Shown piece after piece: positions 19,488 to 28,401 of a stretch of DNA of 64,000 bases. How positions within the stretch are numbered: position 1 is the first letter of the stretch; every line of letters begins with the position of its first letter. A program made the position numbers and the translations under genes. The DNA lies in contig NZ_AP018042.1 of the NCBI RefSeq assembly GCF_002356295.1, forward strand, positions 4,310,361-4,374,360, written 5' to 3'. Under the pieces are notes generated by a model that saw nothing but the letters and a program-made list of their open reading frames with translations, was not told where the DNA came from and made no database searches. The stretch comes from Labilibaculum antarcticum (GTDB lineage: Bacteria; Bacteroidota; Bacteroidia; Bacteroidales; Marinifilaceae).

Positions 19488-19645
19488 TATTTTTCCTATC
19501 CCAATAGGGAAATTCCTATCCAGAGAGGGAATGTTCCTATCCCGAGAGAGAAACATGCTATCGGGAGAGGGAATGTTCCTGTTCTGAGAGGGAAGCTTGC
19601 TATTCGGAGAGGGAAGTTTCCTATCGCAAGAGGGATGATTGTCCA
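19488..19645. repeat. Short tandem repeats of about 21-24 bp
   Basis: About seven degenerate units run head to tail, each of the form TTCCTATC..GAGAGGGAA and each itself imperfectly palindromic (TTCC with GGAA). Open frames on the minus strand here are low-complexity shadows (SPNSKLPSQNRNIPSPD). Confidence 0.85.
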
Positions 19646-19651
19646 AAAAAC

Positions 19652-20125
19652 AGGCAATTGTGTCCTGCAAAGAGGCATGAACCCCTATAAAACAGGCATG
19701 ATTCCTGCTTTTTACTCCAATCGTGCTTCTTTTATAGGGAAGCTGGTACTACAAATAGGGAACGTTCCTGTTCCGAGAGGGAAGTTTGCCCTTACAGTAG
19801 GCAATTGCGACCTACAAAGAGACCTGAATCGCTTTGAAACAGGTGTACTTCCTGCTTTTTACTCCAATCGGGTCTCTTTTATAGGGAAGCTGGTAGCACA
19901 AATAGGGAATGTTCCTGTTCCGAGAGGGAAGTTTGCTCTTACCAATAGGCAATTGTGTCCTGCAAAGAGGCATGAATCTCTTTGAAACAGGTATACTTCC
20001 TGCTTTTTACTCCAATCTTGCTTCTTTTACAGGGAAGCTGGTAGCACAAATAGGGGATGTTCCTGTTCCGAGAGGGAAGTTTGCCCTTACAATAGGCAAT
20101 TGTGCCATGTAAAGGGGAATGTTTC
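19652..20125. repeat. Three tandem copies of a 147-148 bp unit
   Basis: Units starting AGGCAATTG at 19652, 19799 and 19947, with a partial fourth at 20094, share GACCTGAAT-like, TTTTTACTCCAATC and ATAGGGAACGTTCCTG blocks. The unit embeds the same GGAA..TTCC elements as the short repeats before it. Open frames across it are repeat artefacts. Confidence 0.85.
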
Positions 20126-20230
20126 CTTCACGAACAGGTATCTTTAATAGCTTAAGTGGTTTCTAGTAATCTTGCGAATTTAGATCGTTAATTTTCCAAT
20201 TGATTAACTATAAAATAGGTGCATGTTTAC

Positions 20231-20261
20231 TTTGTTGCACTCATATTGTTTTGTAGATTTG
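20231..20261 (+). promoter_or_regulatory. Bacteroidota-type promoter at the array head
   Basis: TTTG (20231-20234), 19 bp, then TAGATTTG (20254-20261) fits the Bacteroidota consensus TTTG-N19-TAnnTTTG. It points into the cassettes and is repeated exactly at 32550-32580. It may play the part of an integron Pc promoter. Confidence 0.65.
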
Positions 20262-20275
20262 AAACGGTAAATCCA

Positions 20276-20322
20276 AAAAGGTGCACAATACACACCATAT
20301 GGGTATGTATTGTGCACCTTTT
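20276..20322 (+). terminator. Long hairpin just downstream of the array-head promoter
   Basis: A 17-bp perfect stem, AAAAGGTGCACAATACA with its complement at 20306-20322, and a 13-base loop is followed by a TTGGTTTTG stretch. It could terminate or attenuate transcripts from the promoter at 20231. The second leader copy lacks it. Confidence 0.5.
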
Positions 20323-20452
20323 GGTTTTGAGATAGTAGAAATAAGTGCACCAGTGTACATATAAAGAAGTTAACGCCCAGTTAAGGTGCTGCACCTAAAC
20401 AAGAGAAAAGACAAAATTGATTTATTAATCGCACTCAGAAATTGACAGAAAA

Positions 20453-20914
20453 ATGAAAATAAAATTATTATTTCACTATCTAAGTTATTTACAATATCCT
20501 CTCATGATATTTGTGATTTTCTTTGCTTTAGAACCCTATTTGAATGGTTTTTTTGATAGTGAGGATAAAATGAATTTGGCTTTAGACAGCATAAATAATA
20601 TGCTGATTTTCATGGGACTTGGAATCAGTTTTTCTTCACTTCAGGATACAACAAAAACGTCACTTAAGTTTGAAAAAAAGATTTGGGAAAATCCTAAAAA
20701 AGGTATTTGGATTATTGCTTTGATTATATTGCTATCGTTTTCAACATTAGCGTTCGGCGTGTTTGGATATTTTATTACCGAAAACGAACAAATTAAAGAA
20801 GTATCATTTGGTGCTATAGTATTAGGAGTTGGACTTATTGGTTTTTTAAAAACTGGAATTGAAGTATTTGATAATCACAGAAAAGATAAAAATGTGCCAA
20901 CCAATATTTCATAA
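20453..20914 (+). CDS. Cassette 1: four-helix membrane protein of unknown function
   Basis: The 153-residue protein has about four membrane helices (about 8-32, 45-60, 83-108, 117-132) and a polar loop with KFEKKIWENPKKG. Similar small membrane proteins of unknown role occur in Bacteroidota. The cassette starts GTTAACGCCC at 20369 and its attC opens with the exact complement GGGCGTTAAC at 21055. Confidence 0.75.
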   Translation: MKIKLLFHYLSYLQYPLMIFVIFFALEPYLNGFFDSEDKMNLALDSINNMLIFMGLGISFSSLQDTTKTSLKFEKKIWENPKKGIWIIALIILLSFSTLAFGVFGYFITENEQIKEVSFGAIVLGVGLIGFLKTGIEVFDNHRKDKNVPTNIS

Positions 20915-21054
20915 CGTTCATGACTTCTCTGAGGATTTCAGATTAAAACTGACATCTTACAGAAAATAAAACGATAATTACGGTAATAAAAAGACTAAAT
21001 ATTCAAACTGTTTAAAGTAAAAAGACAAACAGATGAAGACAAATAATTAAAACC

Positions 21055-21187
21055 GGGCGTTAACAATGTATAAATTTCATTGCGGTTTTCGTTCGGACAA
21101 CAAACTGTTTAGCTCGCAACAACAATACTGCGGCTCGACAGGAAATCACTCCGCAATCCGCAACGCAAACTTATACTAACGTTGGCA
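21055..21187 (+). repeat. attC site 1 (classical size, 133 bp)
   Basis: The inverse core GGGCGTTAAC (21055-21064) and core GTTGGCA (21181-21187) enclose an imperfect palindrome: TATAAATTTCATTGCGG near the left end pairs with CCGCAACGCAAACTTATA near the right end. This is the most classical attC in the window in length and fold. Confidence 0.8.
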
Positions 21188-21257
21188 ACAAGGCAGGACG
21201 TAATATATTAATCAGATAATTTTTAAAATATAAATATTACAAATAACACGAAGAATA

Positions 21258-21782
21258 ATGAAAAAGACAATCAAACTTTTAACTCTTGTATTAACAATGT
21301 TTTTATCAACAGCAGTATTTGCTCAGGAATGTGAATATGAAATTAATGAGGTTGATAAGTTCACCAAAGAAAAGAAAGTCGTGACTAAACCTGTAATGGT
21401 AGCGAAAAGTCTTAAAATAGCTAAGATATTAAAAATAAAAACTGTTAAATGGAAAGTAAAGAACGAAAATAACAGGAAATATTTAATGACATCTTATAAT
21501 TTGTCCAAAGGTAGTATTGTGATGGTAGGCTCTGAAAAATTGATTTTATTGTTACGTAATAATGAATCTATTAGTTTAAATATAAATTCCTTAATCCCGA
21601 ATATGCAAGGCAAGTTTAATAGTTATGTCGCGGAATTTACATATAATTTAACTGATGAGGATTTAGCTAAATTAGTTAAATATGATGTTAAAGATATACG
21701 GGTAGAAGCAATGATCAATGGTTTTGATTATAATCTTATTGATGAAGTATCAACAAAATCTATCTTCAAATGCATTAATTAA
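21258..21782 (+). CDS. Cassette 2: secreted protein of unknown function
   Basis: The 174-residue protein has a clear signal peptide (1-22, ending VFAQE). The mature part is beta-rich with no recognised domain. The cassette starts GTTGGCAAC at 21181 and ends at the complement GTTGCCAAC (21821). Confidence 0.75.
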   Translation: MKKTIKLLTLVLTMFLSTAVFAQECEYEINEVDKFTKEKKVVTKPVMVAKSLKIAKILKIKTVKWKVKNENNRKYLMTSYNLSKGSIVMVGSEKLILLLRNNESISLNINSLIPNMQGKFNSYVAEFTYNLTDEDLAKLVKYDVKDIRVEAMINGFDYNLIDEVSTKSIFKCIN

Positions 21783-21995
21783 GAGTGCTTTTTCGAATTA
21801 CAATTGTAATAAATTGCCCAGTTGCCAACAAAAGCTAAATTTCATGGGCGTTGACGAGTCGTTTGAAAGCTTAGTGCAATAAATAAACACCAGCAAGCCA
21901 ATCAAATTGGTTTGTTCAAAATATAAACAAATTTACTCGGCTTGCTTATTTGGCGTTTTGATAAGATTACTCTTTGAAATCGCCCACGAAACTTA

Positions 21996-23893
21996 GTGTG
22001 CCAAGAAGCAGTACATCGGCATAAAATAGTACTGCATGCTTTGTTTGAGATGGTGGATAGCAGTTGTAAGCTAGGCCCACCGGTGTCGTTTTACAGGAAA
22101 GGGCATCAAACCACCTAAAGGTGCTGTGGTAAAGAGCCATGGTGCTGAGCGTTTAGGAGAATCTATGCCAAGAGCATAGCAGGTATTAATAGAAGAGATG
22201 AACGAAAGTGAACCTCTGATGAGGTGTCGAGACGTGGATAAATTCTGTCAAAAATCGTAGAGTAAGTTATACGATGATGAGTGCAACGGAAACCTGTTTA
22301 TTGGTTGCACGGCAGGCGGCGTTCAGGTGGCATGACTTCTATTTAGGCTCAGATAAGGAACTTGGGAACCTGTGTTGTAATGTAAAGTGAAAGGCGCAAT
22401 AAGCACAACTTAGAGGCTGAATAGCAAAGTACAACAACAGAGACGGATCTATCCGTAGTAGCTTTGAAGTTCTTGTAATGGGAATGGAGCAAAGGGATAG
22501 AGTTGTATGGTTTTAGAACAGAAATCAACTCGTATGAGGATGAATCTATGGAATGAAACAAAATCGGTACCAATAAGTCGTACCATGATATGGAATGCTT
22601 ACAAGCAAGTGAAATCCAATAAAGGAAGTGCCGGAGTTGATGAAATTGGATGGGACGAATTTGAATCCCAACGATCGGAACAACTCTACAAACTCTGGAA
22701 TCGCATGGCATCGGGGAGTTATTTTCCACCAGCGGTAAAAGAGGTTGAGATTCCTAAAAAGGATGGTACAAAGCGTAAGCTAGGGATTCCTACCATTACC
22801 GATCGTATCGGTCAACAAGTAGTGAAATATTATTTAGAACCAAGGTTCGAATCTATTTTCAGTGATAGTAGTTATGGCTATCGACCAAATCGCAATGCAC
22901 ATCAAGCATTAGAGGAGGTTCAGCGTAACTGTTGGAAAAACGACTGGGTAATTGATTTAGACATCAAAGGGTTTTTCGATAATATTGATCATGCAAAACT
23001 GATGTTGGCAGTTCGAAAGCATGTACCCGAGAATTGGGCGTGTATGTACATCGAAAGATGGCTGCAGATGCCAATTCAAAGAATAGACGGAGAATTGATA
23101 CAAAAACAGGGAAAAGGCACACCGCAAGGTGGCGTTATCAGTCCTTTATTGGCCAATCTGTTTCTACATTATGCTTTCGATAAATGGTTAGAGAATTTAA
23201 ATTCCAATGTGAAATTTGTGCGTTATGCTGATGACGCCATTATTCACTGCAGAACCAAAAGACAAGCAGATTGGTTGTTGAACAAATTGCATGAAAGGAT
23301 GGCAAACTGTCACCTTGAATTGCATCCAGAAAAGACCAAACTGGTTTATTGCAGAGATTACCGCAGGCAAGAAAAACATAAGCATGTCAAATTCGATTTT
23401 CTAGCTTATAGCTTTCAGCCACGCAGTAGTAGGTCACAGAAGACAGGAAATCTATTTCAGGGTTACGGTTGTGCAATTAGCATTTCTTCACGTAAGAAGA
23501 TAGCTGAAAAGATAGCCATTACGTTGGAAGAATGTAAAACCTGTAGAAGTATTGTGGGAGTTGCTCAAAAGCTCAATCCTCAGATAAGAGGCTGGGTTAA
23601 TTATTACGGTAAATTCCGCATGTGGGAAATGCATTCTATTTTCCGCTTACTGCACAGTCGCCTGGTTCGTTGGGCACGACAAAAGTACAAACGTTACAAG
23701 AATAGTATTTGTCGCGCTTATGCGTGGCTCAATAGAATAAAGAAACAGTTTCCATACTTGTTTTATCATTGGAAGTTGAATTTTTCTATTTAACTTGTAA
23801 CTCGATTTATATACAACAAGAGCCGTATGATGGGAGACTATCACGTACGGTTCTGTGAGAGGCTTAGGGTGAGACTCCCTTTGCCTACTCGAC
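21996..23893 (+). mobile_element. Group II intron (IIC-like), copy 1, 1,898 bp
   Basis: The 5' end reads GTGTG, the group II consensus, and the 3' end is AC. A 34-nt domain V lies at 23820-23853 (GAGCCGTATG .. CGTACGGTTC). Domain VI (to 23893) has a candidate bulged branch-point A at 23887, seven bases from the end. The ORF at 22507-23793 occupies domain IV. The boundary was fixed by comparison with intact family A sites: exon ...GAAACTTA / ACAAGACCGTTAGC. The insertion is at the 3' foot of the attC stem, fitting the habit of IIC introns to insert after hairpins. Confidence 0.9.
22507..23793 (+). CDS. ltrA: Group II intron reverse transcriptase/maturase, copy 1
   Basis: The 428-residue protein has RT domains with GTPQGGVISPLLANLFLHY and the catalytic RYADD motif (about residue 240), then a maturase (X) domain with GWVNYYGKF. 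No HNH endonuclease domain follows, as in IIC introns. It aids splicing of its own intron and target-primed reverse transcription into DNA. It is identical in sequence to the copy at 30283. Confidence 0.95.
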   Translation: MVLEQKSTRMRMNLWNETKSVPISRTMIWNAYKQVKSNKGSAGVDEIGWDEFESQRSEQLYKLWNRMASGSYFPPAVKEVEIPKKDGTKRKLGIPTITDRIGQQVVKYYLEPRFESIFSDSSYGYRPNRNAHQALEEVQRNCWKNDWVIDLDIKGFFDNIDHAKLMLAVRKHVPENWACMYIERWLQMPIQRIDGELIQKQGKGTPQGGVISPLLANLFLHYAFDKWLENLNSNVKFVRYADDAIIHCRTKRQADWLLNKLHERMANCHLELHPEKTKLVYCRDYRRQEKHKHVKFDFLAYSFQPRSSRSQKTGNLFQGYGCAISISSRKKIAEKIAITLEECKTCRSIVGVAQKLNPQIRGWVNYYGKFRMWEMHSIFRLLHSRLVRWARQKYKRYKNSICRAYAWLNRIKKQFPYLFYHWKLNFSI

Positions 23894-23916
23894 ACAAGAC
23901 CGTTAGCAACAATAGA

Positions 23917-24426
23917 ATGAACTATTTATCATTATACGAACATGAAGTTTCCAGTAGAATTATTTTTCACTTTATAACACTTGTAATATTTGTCTTGGTT
24001 GGGGTTGGAATAGTCTATTTTGTAAAAAAGCGATTCAAGACTTTTTCATTATTCAGACAATTCTTACTTTTCTTTGGTTATTCCGCTGGAGGATTTGCAT
24101 TGCTCATGTTGATAGTTTTTATTATCAACATTCCTAAGCAGTACTCGAAAGTACAATCATTAAAAGAAATGATCGAAAATAAAAGTTACTCAATTGTTGA
24201 GGGAGTCACTGTAGATTTTTTACCTCCTGTTGAGGGTTTAAGGTATAATGAATCTTTTGCGGTAAACGGAATCAAATTTGAGTATTCAGACTATGGAATT
24301 ATAGAGGGGTTTCATAAGACTTCAAAAAACAACGGGCCAATTCATCAAAATGGACAACAAGTGCGAATTGGATATACTACAATTGACAATGAGAATCTTA
24401 TACTAAGGCTTGAAATTGCTAAGTAG
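23917..24426 (+). CDS. Cassette 3: membrane protein of unknown function
   Basis: The start at ATG 23917 is chosen because the frame upstream lies inside the intron's 3' end. The 169-residue protein has two membrane helices (about 16-34 and 48-68) and a C-terminal extracytoplasmic beta-rich part (YNESFAVNGIKFEYSDYG). The start codon lies only 15 bp inside the cassette boundary GTTAGCAAC (23902), so it must be expressed from read-through or the core region. The complement GTTGCTAAC is at 24442. Confidence 0.72.
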   Translation: MNYLSLYEHEVSSRIIFHFITLVIFVLVGVGIVYFVKKRFKTFSLFRQFLLFFGYSAGGFALLMLIVFIINIPKQYSKVQSLKEMIENKSYSIVEGVTVDFLPPVEGLRYNESFAVNGIKFEYSDYGIIEGFHKTSKNNGPIHQNGQQVRIGYTTIDNENLILRLEIAK

Positions 24427-24441
24427 ATTAATGTATCTACA

Positions 24442-24636
24442 GTTGCTAACAAAAGCTAAATTGTCATGGGCGTTGATGAGCAGTTTGAAAGTTTAGTACA
24501 ATTAATGAAAACCAGCAAGCCAATTAAACTTGTCTTGCTCAAAATATAAATAAGTAAATTTAATCGGCTTGCTTACTTGGCGGTTTGACAAGATTACTCT
24601 TTTAATCGCCCACGAAACTTAGCAAGACCGCTAGCG
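24442..24636 (+). repeat. attC site 3 (family A, intact, 195 bp)
   Basis: GTTGCTAAC inverse core, arms GCTAAATTGTCATGGGCG and CGCCCACGAAACTTAGC, and an inner pair CCAGCAAGCC / GGCTTGCTTACTTGG. The core is the variant GCTAGCG at 24630. Confidence 0.78.
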
Positions 24637-24668
24637 ACAACTGTAGTAATATCACCAACATAAATAAA

Positions 24669-25499
24669 ATGATTGAGGACATTTATTTTTTAGACGACGG
24701 ACAAGTAAAAATAACTGCGGCATCAGTTGGTATAAGTAAATTACGTTGGACATCAGTAAAAGAATTAGAAATTTCAACAGAGAAACATATTGACATAATG
24801 TCAAATAACAGATTTGACCATTTGCCAATTGAATCTTTAAACGGGTCTATAACAGAATTTTTTAAAACTGAGGAACCAAATAATTACAAAAATATCATCA
24901 GGCATAAAATTAAATATAATGACCTCATTCCACTTGACACCAACATTAAAGACGTTATTGAAAAATTCGCGAATGACAACAGAACTTTCTACTTTTTATG
25001 TTATCATAAAAACATTTCAGGACTGATTACATTAGGTAATTTAAACTGCAAACAAGTTCAAGTCTACATTTTTAGTTTAATTTGCGAATTAGAAAGAGAA
25101 TTAGGTGACTTTATAAATAGCTGTTTGTCAAATCAGGAAATTAATGATTGGCTCATAAGTAAAGTTGACAAAGATTATCCTGGAAGCAAATACGCCTTGA
25201 TATTGAAAAATTTTAATGACTTGACCAAGCTAGACTTAGAAAATCAGTTAACAGAACATTTTTTTCTTGTTGACTTCTTTAAAATAATAAAGGACAAAGA
25301 ACTTTATGAGAAACTTGCATTCTCAAAAAAAGAATGGCAGGATTTAAGCAGTATAAACGAGCTTAGAAAACGTATTGCCCATCCGACTAGAAGTCTTCTT
25401 GATAAGGACAATGACATTTTTAAATTACTGGAAAGACTGAATAAAATTGAAGATTTGACTTATAGAATAGTTACTGAAAGAAAGAACAGCAGCCGCTAG
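24669..25499 (+). CDS. Cassette 4: CBS-like plus HEPN-like protein
   Basis: In the 276-residue cytosolic protein residues about 95-135 resemble a CBS repeat (IPLDTNIKDVIEKFANDNR followed by GLITLGNLN). The helical C-terminal half ends with SINELRKRIAHPTRSL, in which RKRIAH fits the Rx4-6H motif of HEPN ribonucleases. CBS-plus-HEPN proteins are suspected in defence or stress, but activity here is inference. The stop codon TAG lies inside the inverse core CGCTAGC (25494), so the gene fills its cassette to the last base. Confidence 0.7.
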   Translation: MIEDIYFLDDGQVKITAASVGISKLRWTSVKELEISTEKHIDIMSNNRFDHLPIESLNGSITEFFKTEEPNNYKNIIRHKIKYNDLIPLDTNIKDVIEKFANDNRTFYFLCYHKNISGLITLGNLNCKQVQVYIFSLICELERELGDFINSCLSNQEINDWLISKVDKDYPGSKYALILKNFNDLTKLDLENQLTEHFFLVDFFKIIKDKELYEKLAFSKKEWQDLSSINELRKRIAHPTRSLLDKDNDIFKLLERLNKIEDLTYRIVTERKNSSR

Positions 25500-25904
25500 C
25501 AACTAAGCGTTCGTGTGGCAGGAACTGCCCAATAGGTACGGTGGGTTGATGGTTCCGGTCATTGAATTTCCAGTTTATGGGGAATGATCTAATTTGAGGG
25601 ACTTTTAGTAAAGGGAATGCTAGGAAATGAAGTTCCTAAAATGGATTTGTTTTTAAAATATTGTAAAGCTGTGGAGTAATCTGCAGCTTTTTTTTTGTTT
25701 TTGTCTCACAAGATTTCACTAGTGAGCATAGCTATCGCAGTAGCCTTGAATTAATGGTGCCGTTCGAGTTAAAAGTGACCCAAATATGAACCTCAATTCT
25801 ATTTCCAAATAAAAGCATTATCAATTTTTATGTATGCTTAAAACTGCTATATTTAAGACTTAATTGAGCAGTTTGATTAGTTTTTAGACAAACTGCCGTT
25901 AGCG
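25494..25904 (+). repeat. attC-like site 4 (family B, 411 bp)
   Basis: The inverse core CGCTAGC is followed by the family B 5' module (AACTAAGCGTTCGTGTGGCA) and, from about 25755, the 3' module that ends with hairpin GCAGTTTG..CAAACTGC and core GTTAGCG (25898). The length exceeds known attC sites, and the two modules do not obviously pair, so this may be two sites fused by loss of a cassette. Confidence 0.6.
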
Positions 25905-25964
25905 GTAATTACCCGGGAAATAAATAAAAGAATTAAATAAATGTTGATATCTGACAGATATAAT

Positions 25965-26741
25965 ATGAAAAATATAACACCTAAATACATCACCGTATGT
26001 ATCTGTTTATTTTTATTTGCTTGCAACAATCATGAAAATAAACTGCAGAAAGTTGTTACCTATCATGAAAACGGAAAGGTAAAATCTGAAAGTTTCAAAT
26101 TAAATAATCAACGGCACGGTGAGTATAAAAGTTACTATACCAATGGTTGTCTAGAAGTCCGTGCTTATTTTAAAAAGGGAATACAAGATAGTATACAACA
26201 ATATTATAATGAAGACGGAATAATAATGCAAACATCAAACTATAGAAACGGGATAGTTTGTGGGGAGTTATTGGTATACGAAATGGGCAAGTTATCCTGT
26301 AAACAGTCTTATATAATAAGAAATGATTCGTCCTATTTAAACCAAGTTATTGACTATACTGAAAATGGAAAAATAGATATTGAACGGAGCAATTACTTCT
26401 CTTTGCATTCAAAAAAAGACACAATTAAAATGGGTGAAGTATTTAGTTTAGATGTTAAACTAGAGGCATCATATTTTAATATGAATATGCTTGTGATTTT
26501 CGGTGATTTTGATACCAACTATAATAAATCCACATATACTGATACTTTATGGGATAGAATGGATGATCAAGTTGATTTTAAAGTGCATTATACTACAACT
26601 AAATATCACGAAGGGGAAAATGTATTGAAGGGTATCATACATGATTACATTAGCTATTATGAGGATGATTCAGAACAAGATATATTAGCTGATGTACGTC
26701 CATTGTTTTTTGAATATGTCTTTTATGTGAAGGCCAAGTAA
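25965..26741 (+). CDS. Cassette 5: MORN-like repeat lipoprotein
   Basis: The ATG at 25965 starts a lipoprotein signal peptide with lipobox LFAC; an ATG at 25941 would add eight residues before it. Of 258 residues, about 30-120 contain YwqK/MORN-like repeats (YHENGKVKSESFKLNNQRHG, YYTNGCLEVRAYFKKG, YNEDGIIMQTSNYRNG). The C-terminal part resembles that of the cassette protein at 42812. The role is unknown; it is anchored in an envelope membrane. The cassette starts GTTAGCGGTA (25898) and ends TACCGCTAAC (26758), a 10/10 complement. Confidence 0.78.
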   Translation: MKNITPKYITVCICLFLFACNNHENKLQKVVTYHENGKVKSESFKLNNQRHGEYKSYYTNGCLEVRAYFKKGIQDSIQQYYNEDGIIMQTSNYRNGIVCGELLVYEMGKLSCKQSYIIRNDSSYLNQVIDYTENGKIDIERSNYFSLHSKKDTIKMGEVFSLDVKLEASYFNMNMLVIFGDFDTNYNKSTYTDTLWDRMDDQVDFKVHYTTTKYHEGENVLKGIIHDYISYYEDDSEQDILADVRPLFFEYVFYVKAK

Positions 26742-26757
26742 ATAAATAGGAAGTAAC

Positions 26758-26953
26758 TACCGCTAACAAAAGCTAAATTGTCATGGGCGCTGATGAGCAG
26801 TTTGAAAGTTTAGTACAATTAATAAACACCAGCAAGCCTTGTAAATTTGGCTTGCTCAAAATATAAATAAGTAAATTTAATCGGCTTGCTTACTTGGCGT
26901 ATTGATAAGATTGCTCTTAAAATCGCCCACGAAACTTAGCAAGACCGTTAGGT
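26758..26953 (+). repeat. attC site 5 (family A, intact, 196 bp)
   Basis: Inverse core TACCGCTAAC, family A arms (GCTAAATTGTCATGGGCG / CGCCCACGAAACTTAGC), core GTTAGGT at 26947. Confidence 0.8.
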
Positions 26954-26975
26954 GTAAAGCTAAAACAGACAAGAA

Positions 26976-27428
26976 ATGATGAAACTGACATTAATACTTT
27001 CAATTTTTATCTTTTTAACTTCTGCTGTTCACGGACAAATAAGAACCATAAAAGGTACTGTAATATGTGAATATTTAGAATTACTTCCTGGCGTTTCAAT
27101 TTATAGTTTGGACACTGTCGAAATAGGTAGAACTAATTTAGATGGAGAATTTAATATCTCTATTCAAGAAGAAACTGATCAATTGATGTTTGGGTTTGTA
27201 GGTCTGGAACCAATGACTATAACATTTGCTGACAATTGTGAAAAGCTAGAAATAATAATGATGTATGGTGTGCATTATGATTTTATTTCACTCAGAAAGG
27301 CTGATAGACTCAGAAAGAAAAGATTCGATAAACTTCCAGAAGTTCGTAAAAAAGCATTTGAGCAAGGAATATTTAAATCTGACTCCCTAAACTATAGTCA
27401 GGAATTTGATTCCTATAGAGATGATTAG
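26976..27428 (+). CDS. Cassette 6: secreted carboxypeptidase-regulatory-like domain protein
   Basis: The 150-residue protein has a signal peptide (1-20, ending VHGQ) and a CarboxypepD_reg-like beta-sandwich: GTVICEYLELLPGVSIYSLD, then TNLDGEFNISI and FGFVGLEP. A charged helical tail follows. The domain alone binds or scaffolds; no enzyme is attached. The whole cassette is duplicated at 31678-32189 with an identical protein. Confidence 0.8.
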   Translation: MMKLTLILSIFIFLTSAVHGQIRTIKGTVICEYLELLPGVSIYSLDTVEIGRTNLDGEFNISIQEETDQLMFGFVGLEPMTITFADNCEKLEIIMMYGVHYDFISLRKADRLRKKRFDKLPEVRKKAFEQGIFKSDSLNYSQEFDSYRDD

Positions 27429-27449
27429 ATCAGAAACTTAGATCGCTCA

Positions 27450-27951
27450 ACACCTAACAAAAGTAACCGTTGCACAAGCAAATAATATTTCTAAAAATAA
27501 GATGAGAGCTTTAAAAGTTTGCTGATTAGCGAGCTTTTAAAGCTTCTTTTTTTTAGCTTAAAAATCTCGAAGCTTTATATTAATAAAGGAGAAGAATGAT
27601 GCTAAAGCAAAACACTGGAGACTTTTTAATTTAGTTGGCTAAAGCCAAACTGCAATAGATAAAAAACACAAAGCATTTGCTGTTGTAAGTAGCAAATTTG
27701 AGTGTTTATTGCTCCTGTTTTCAGGTAACAGAAAATAGTAATGTAAATGATTGAAATGAAACGAATGCAAAACATCTATTGCAGTTTGGCTTTAGCCAAC
27801 TGGTGTTGTATAATTAATAGGCTTTAGCCACATATAATAATTTGCATCTCAAATTTTAAAGGTATTTTCAATCTTTATGTATGCTTAAAACCGCTATATT
27901 TAAGACTTAATTGAGCAGTTTTATAAGTTTTTAGACAAACTGCCGTTAGCG
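27450..27951 (+). repeat. attC-like site 6 (family C 5' module plus family B 3' end, 502 bp)
   Basis: It opens with ACACCTAAC and the family C module (AAAAGTAACCGTTGCACAAG). It contains AGCTTTAAAAG / CTTTTAAAGCT and a second inverted repeat, TTGGCTAAAGCCAAACTGCA with its complement about 130 bp later, then the family B 3' hairpin and core GTTAGCG (27945). It is probably a composite. Confidence 0.6.
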
Positions 27952-28039
27952 CTTATTGCACAAAAACATAGTAGTTGGGATTTTTACAATCAACTGAATA
28001 ATAATGCATTTATCTAGATTAATACTAAACAATATTGAA

Positions 28040-28399
28040 ATGAAAAGAATAATCTACTTGTTACTTATTTCTTTGTACTGTCTGTCATCATGTCAAAAGA
28101 CAGAATACCAGGACGTATCCCCAAAACTAGAAATTACTGTTAATGATAATGATGGTAATTTTATTTCTAACGTTACTGTTACCTTATACACAAACGAGAG
28201 TGGCTGGAAGAATAAAACAAATGATATATTAGAAGCAGAAACTAATTCTTCAGGCATTGTTCTTTTTGAGGAATTAGAGGAGCAAATTTATTATTTCTCT
28301 GCAGTTAAAGGAGACCTTACTAACGATGAATCTTCGGTAGCGACTTTAAAGCCTCTAGCAATAAATACCAAGGCTCAAATTACATTAATTATTAAATAG
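28040..28399 (+). CDS. Cassette 7, first gene: small lipoprotein
   Basis: The ATG at 28040 gives a lipoprotein signal (MKRIIYLLLISLYCLSSC); an ATG at 28004 would put 12 polar residues before it. The mature part is a beta-sandwich of the carboxypeptidase-regulatory type (LEITVNDNDGNFISNVTVTL and SGIVLFEEL). It stops two bases before the SUMF1-like gene in the same cassette, so the two are co-translated. Confidence 0.72.
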   Translation: MKRIIYLLLISLYCLSSCQKTEYQDVSPKLEITVNDNDGNFISNVTVTLYTNESGWKNKTNDILEAETNSSGIVLFEELEEQIYYFSAVKGDLTNDESSVATLKPLAINTKAQITLIIK

Positions 28400-28401
28400 C
28401 T

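Larger units (their letters stand above)
20145..20368 (+). repeat. Array leader repeat (family D), copy 1
   Basis: From about 20145 this matches 32455-32623 closely, up to the GTT core that starts the following unit. It contains a promoter-like sequence at 20231-20261. Copy 1 has an extra segment of about 60 bp including a 17-bp inverted repeat (20276-20322). It can be read as the 3' part of an attC-like site or a fixed leader at the array head. Confidence 0.7.
21821..23908 (+). repeat. attC site 2 (family A), split by a group II intron
   Basis: The inverse core GTTGCCAAC (21821-21829) opens a family A site: AAAAGCTAAATTTCATGGGCG pairs with CGCCCACGAAACTTA plus the sequence after the intron, and the core GTTAGCA is at 23902. 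Removing the intron (21996-23893) leaves about 190 bp, like the uninterrupted copies at 24442, 26758 and 44158. Confidence 0.78.

Noticed and set aside
19476-20112. Several open frames across the tandem repeats on both strands
   Set aside because: They follow the repeat period, are low-complexity and have no start context or family match.
19488-20125. Possible CRISPR array
   Set aside because: Units are contiguous and degenerate, without constant repeats separated by unique spacers, and no cas genes are near.
22349-22729. 126-codon minus-strand frame (also at 30125) overlapping the intron ORF start
   Set aside because: It lies antisense to the ribozyme and RT gene in both intron copies; shadow only.
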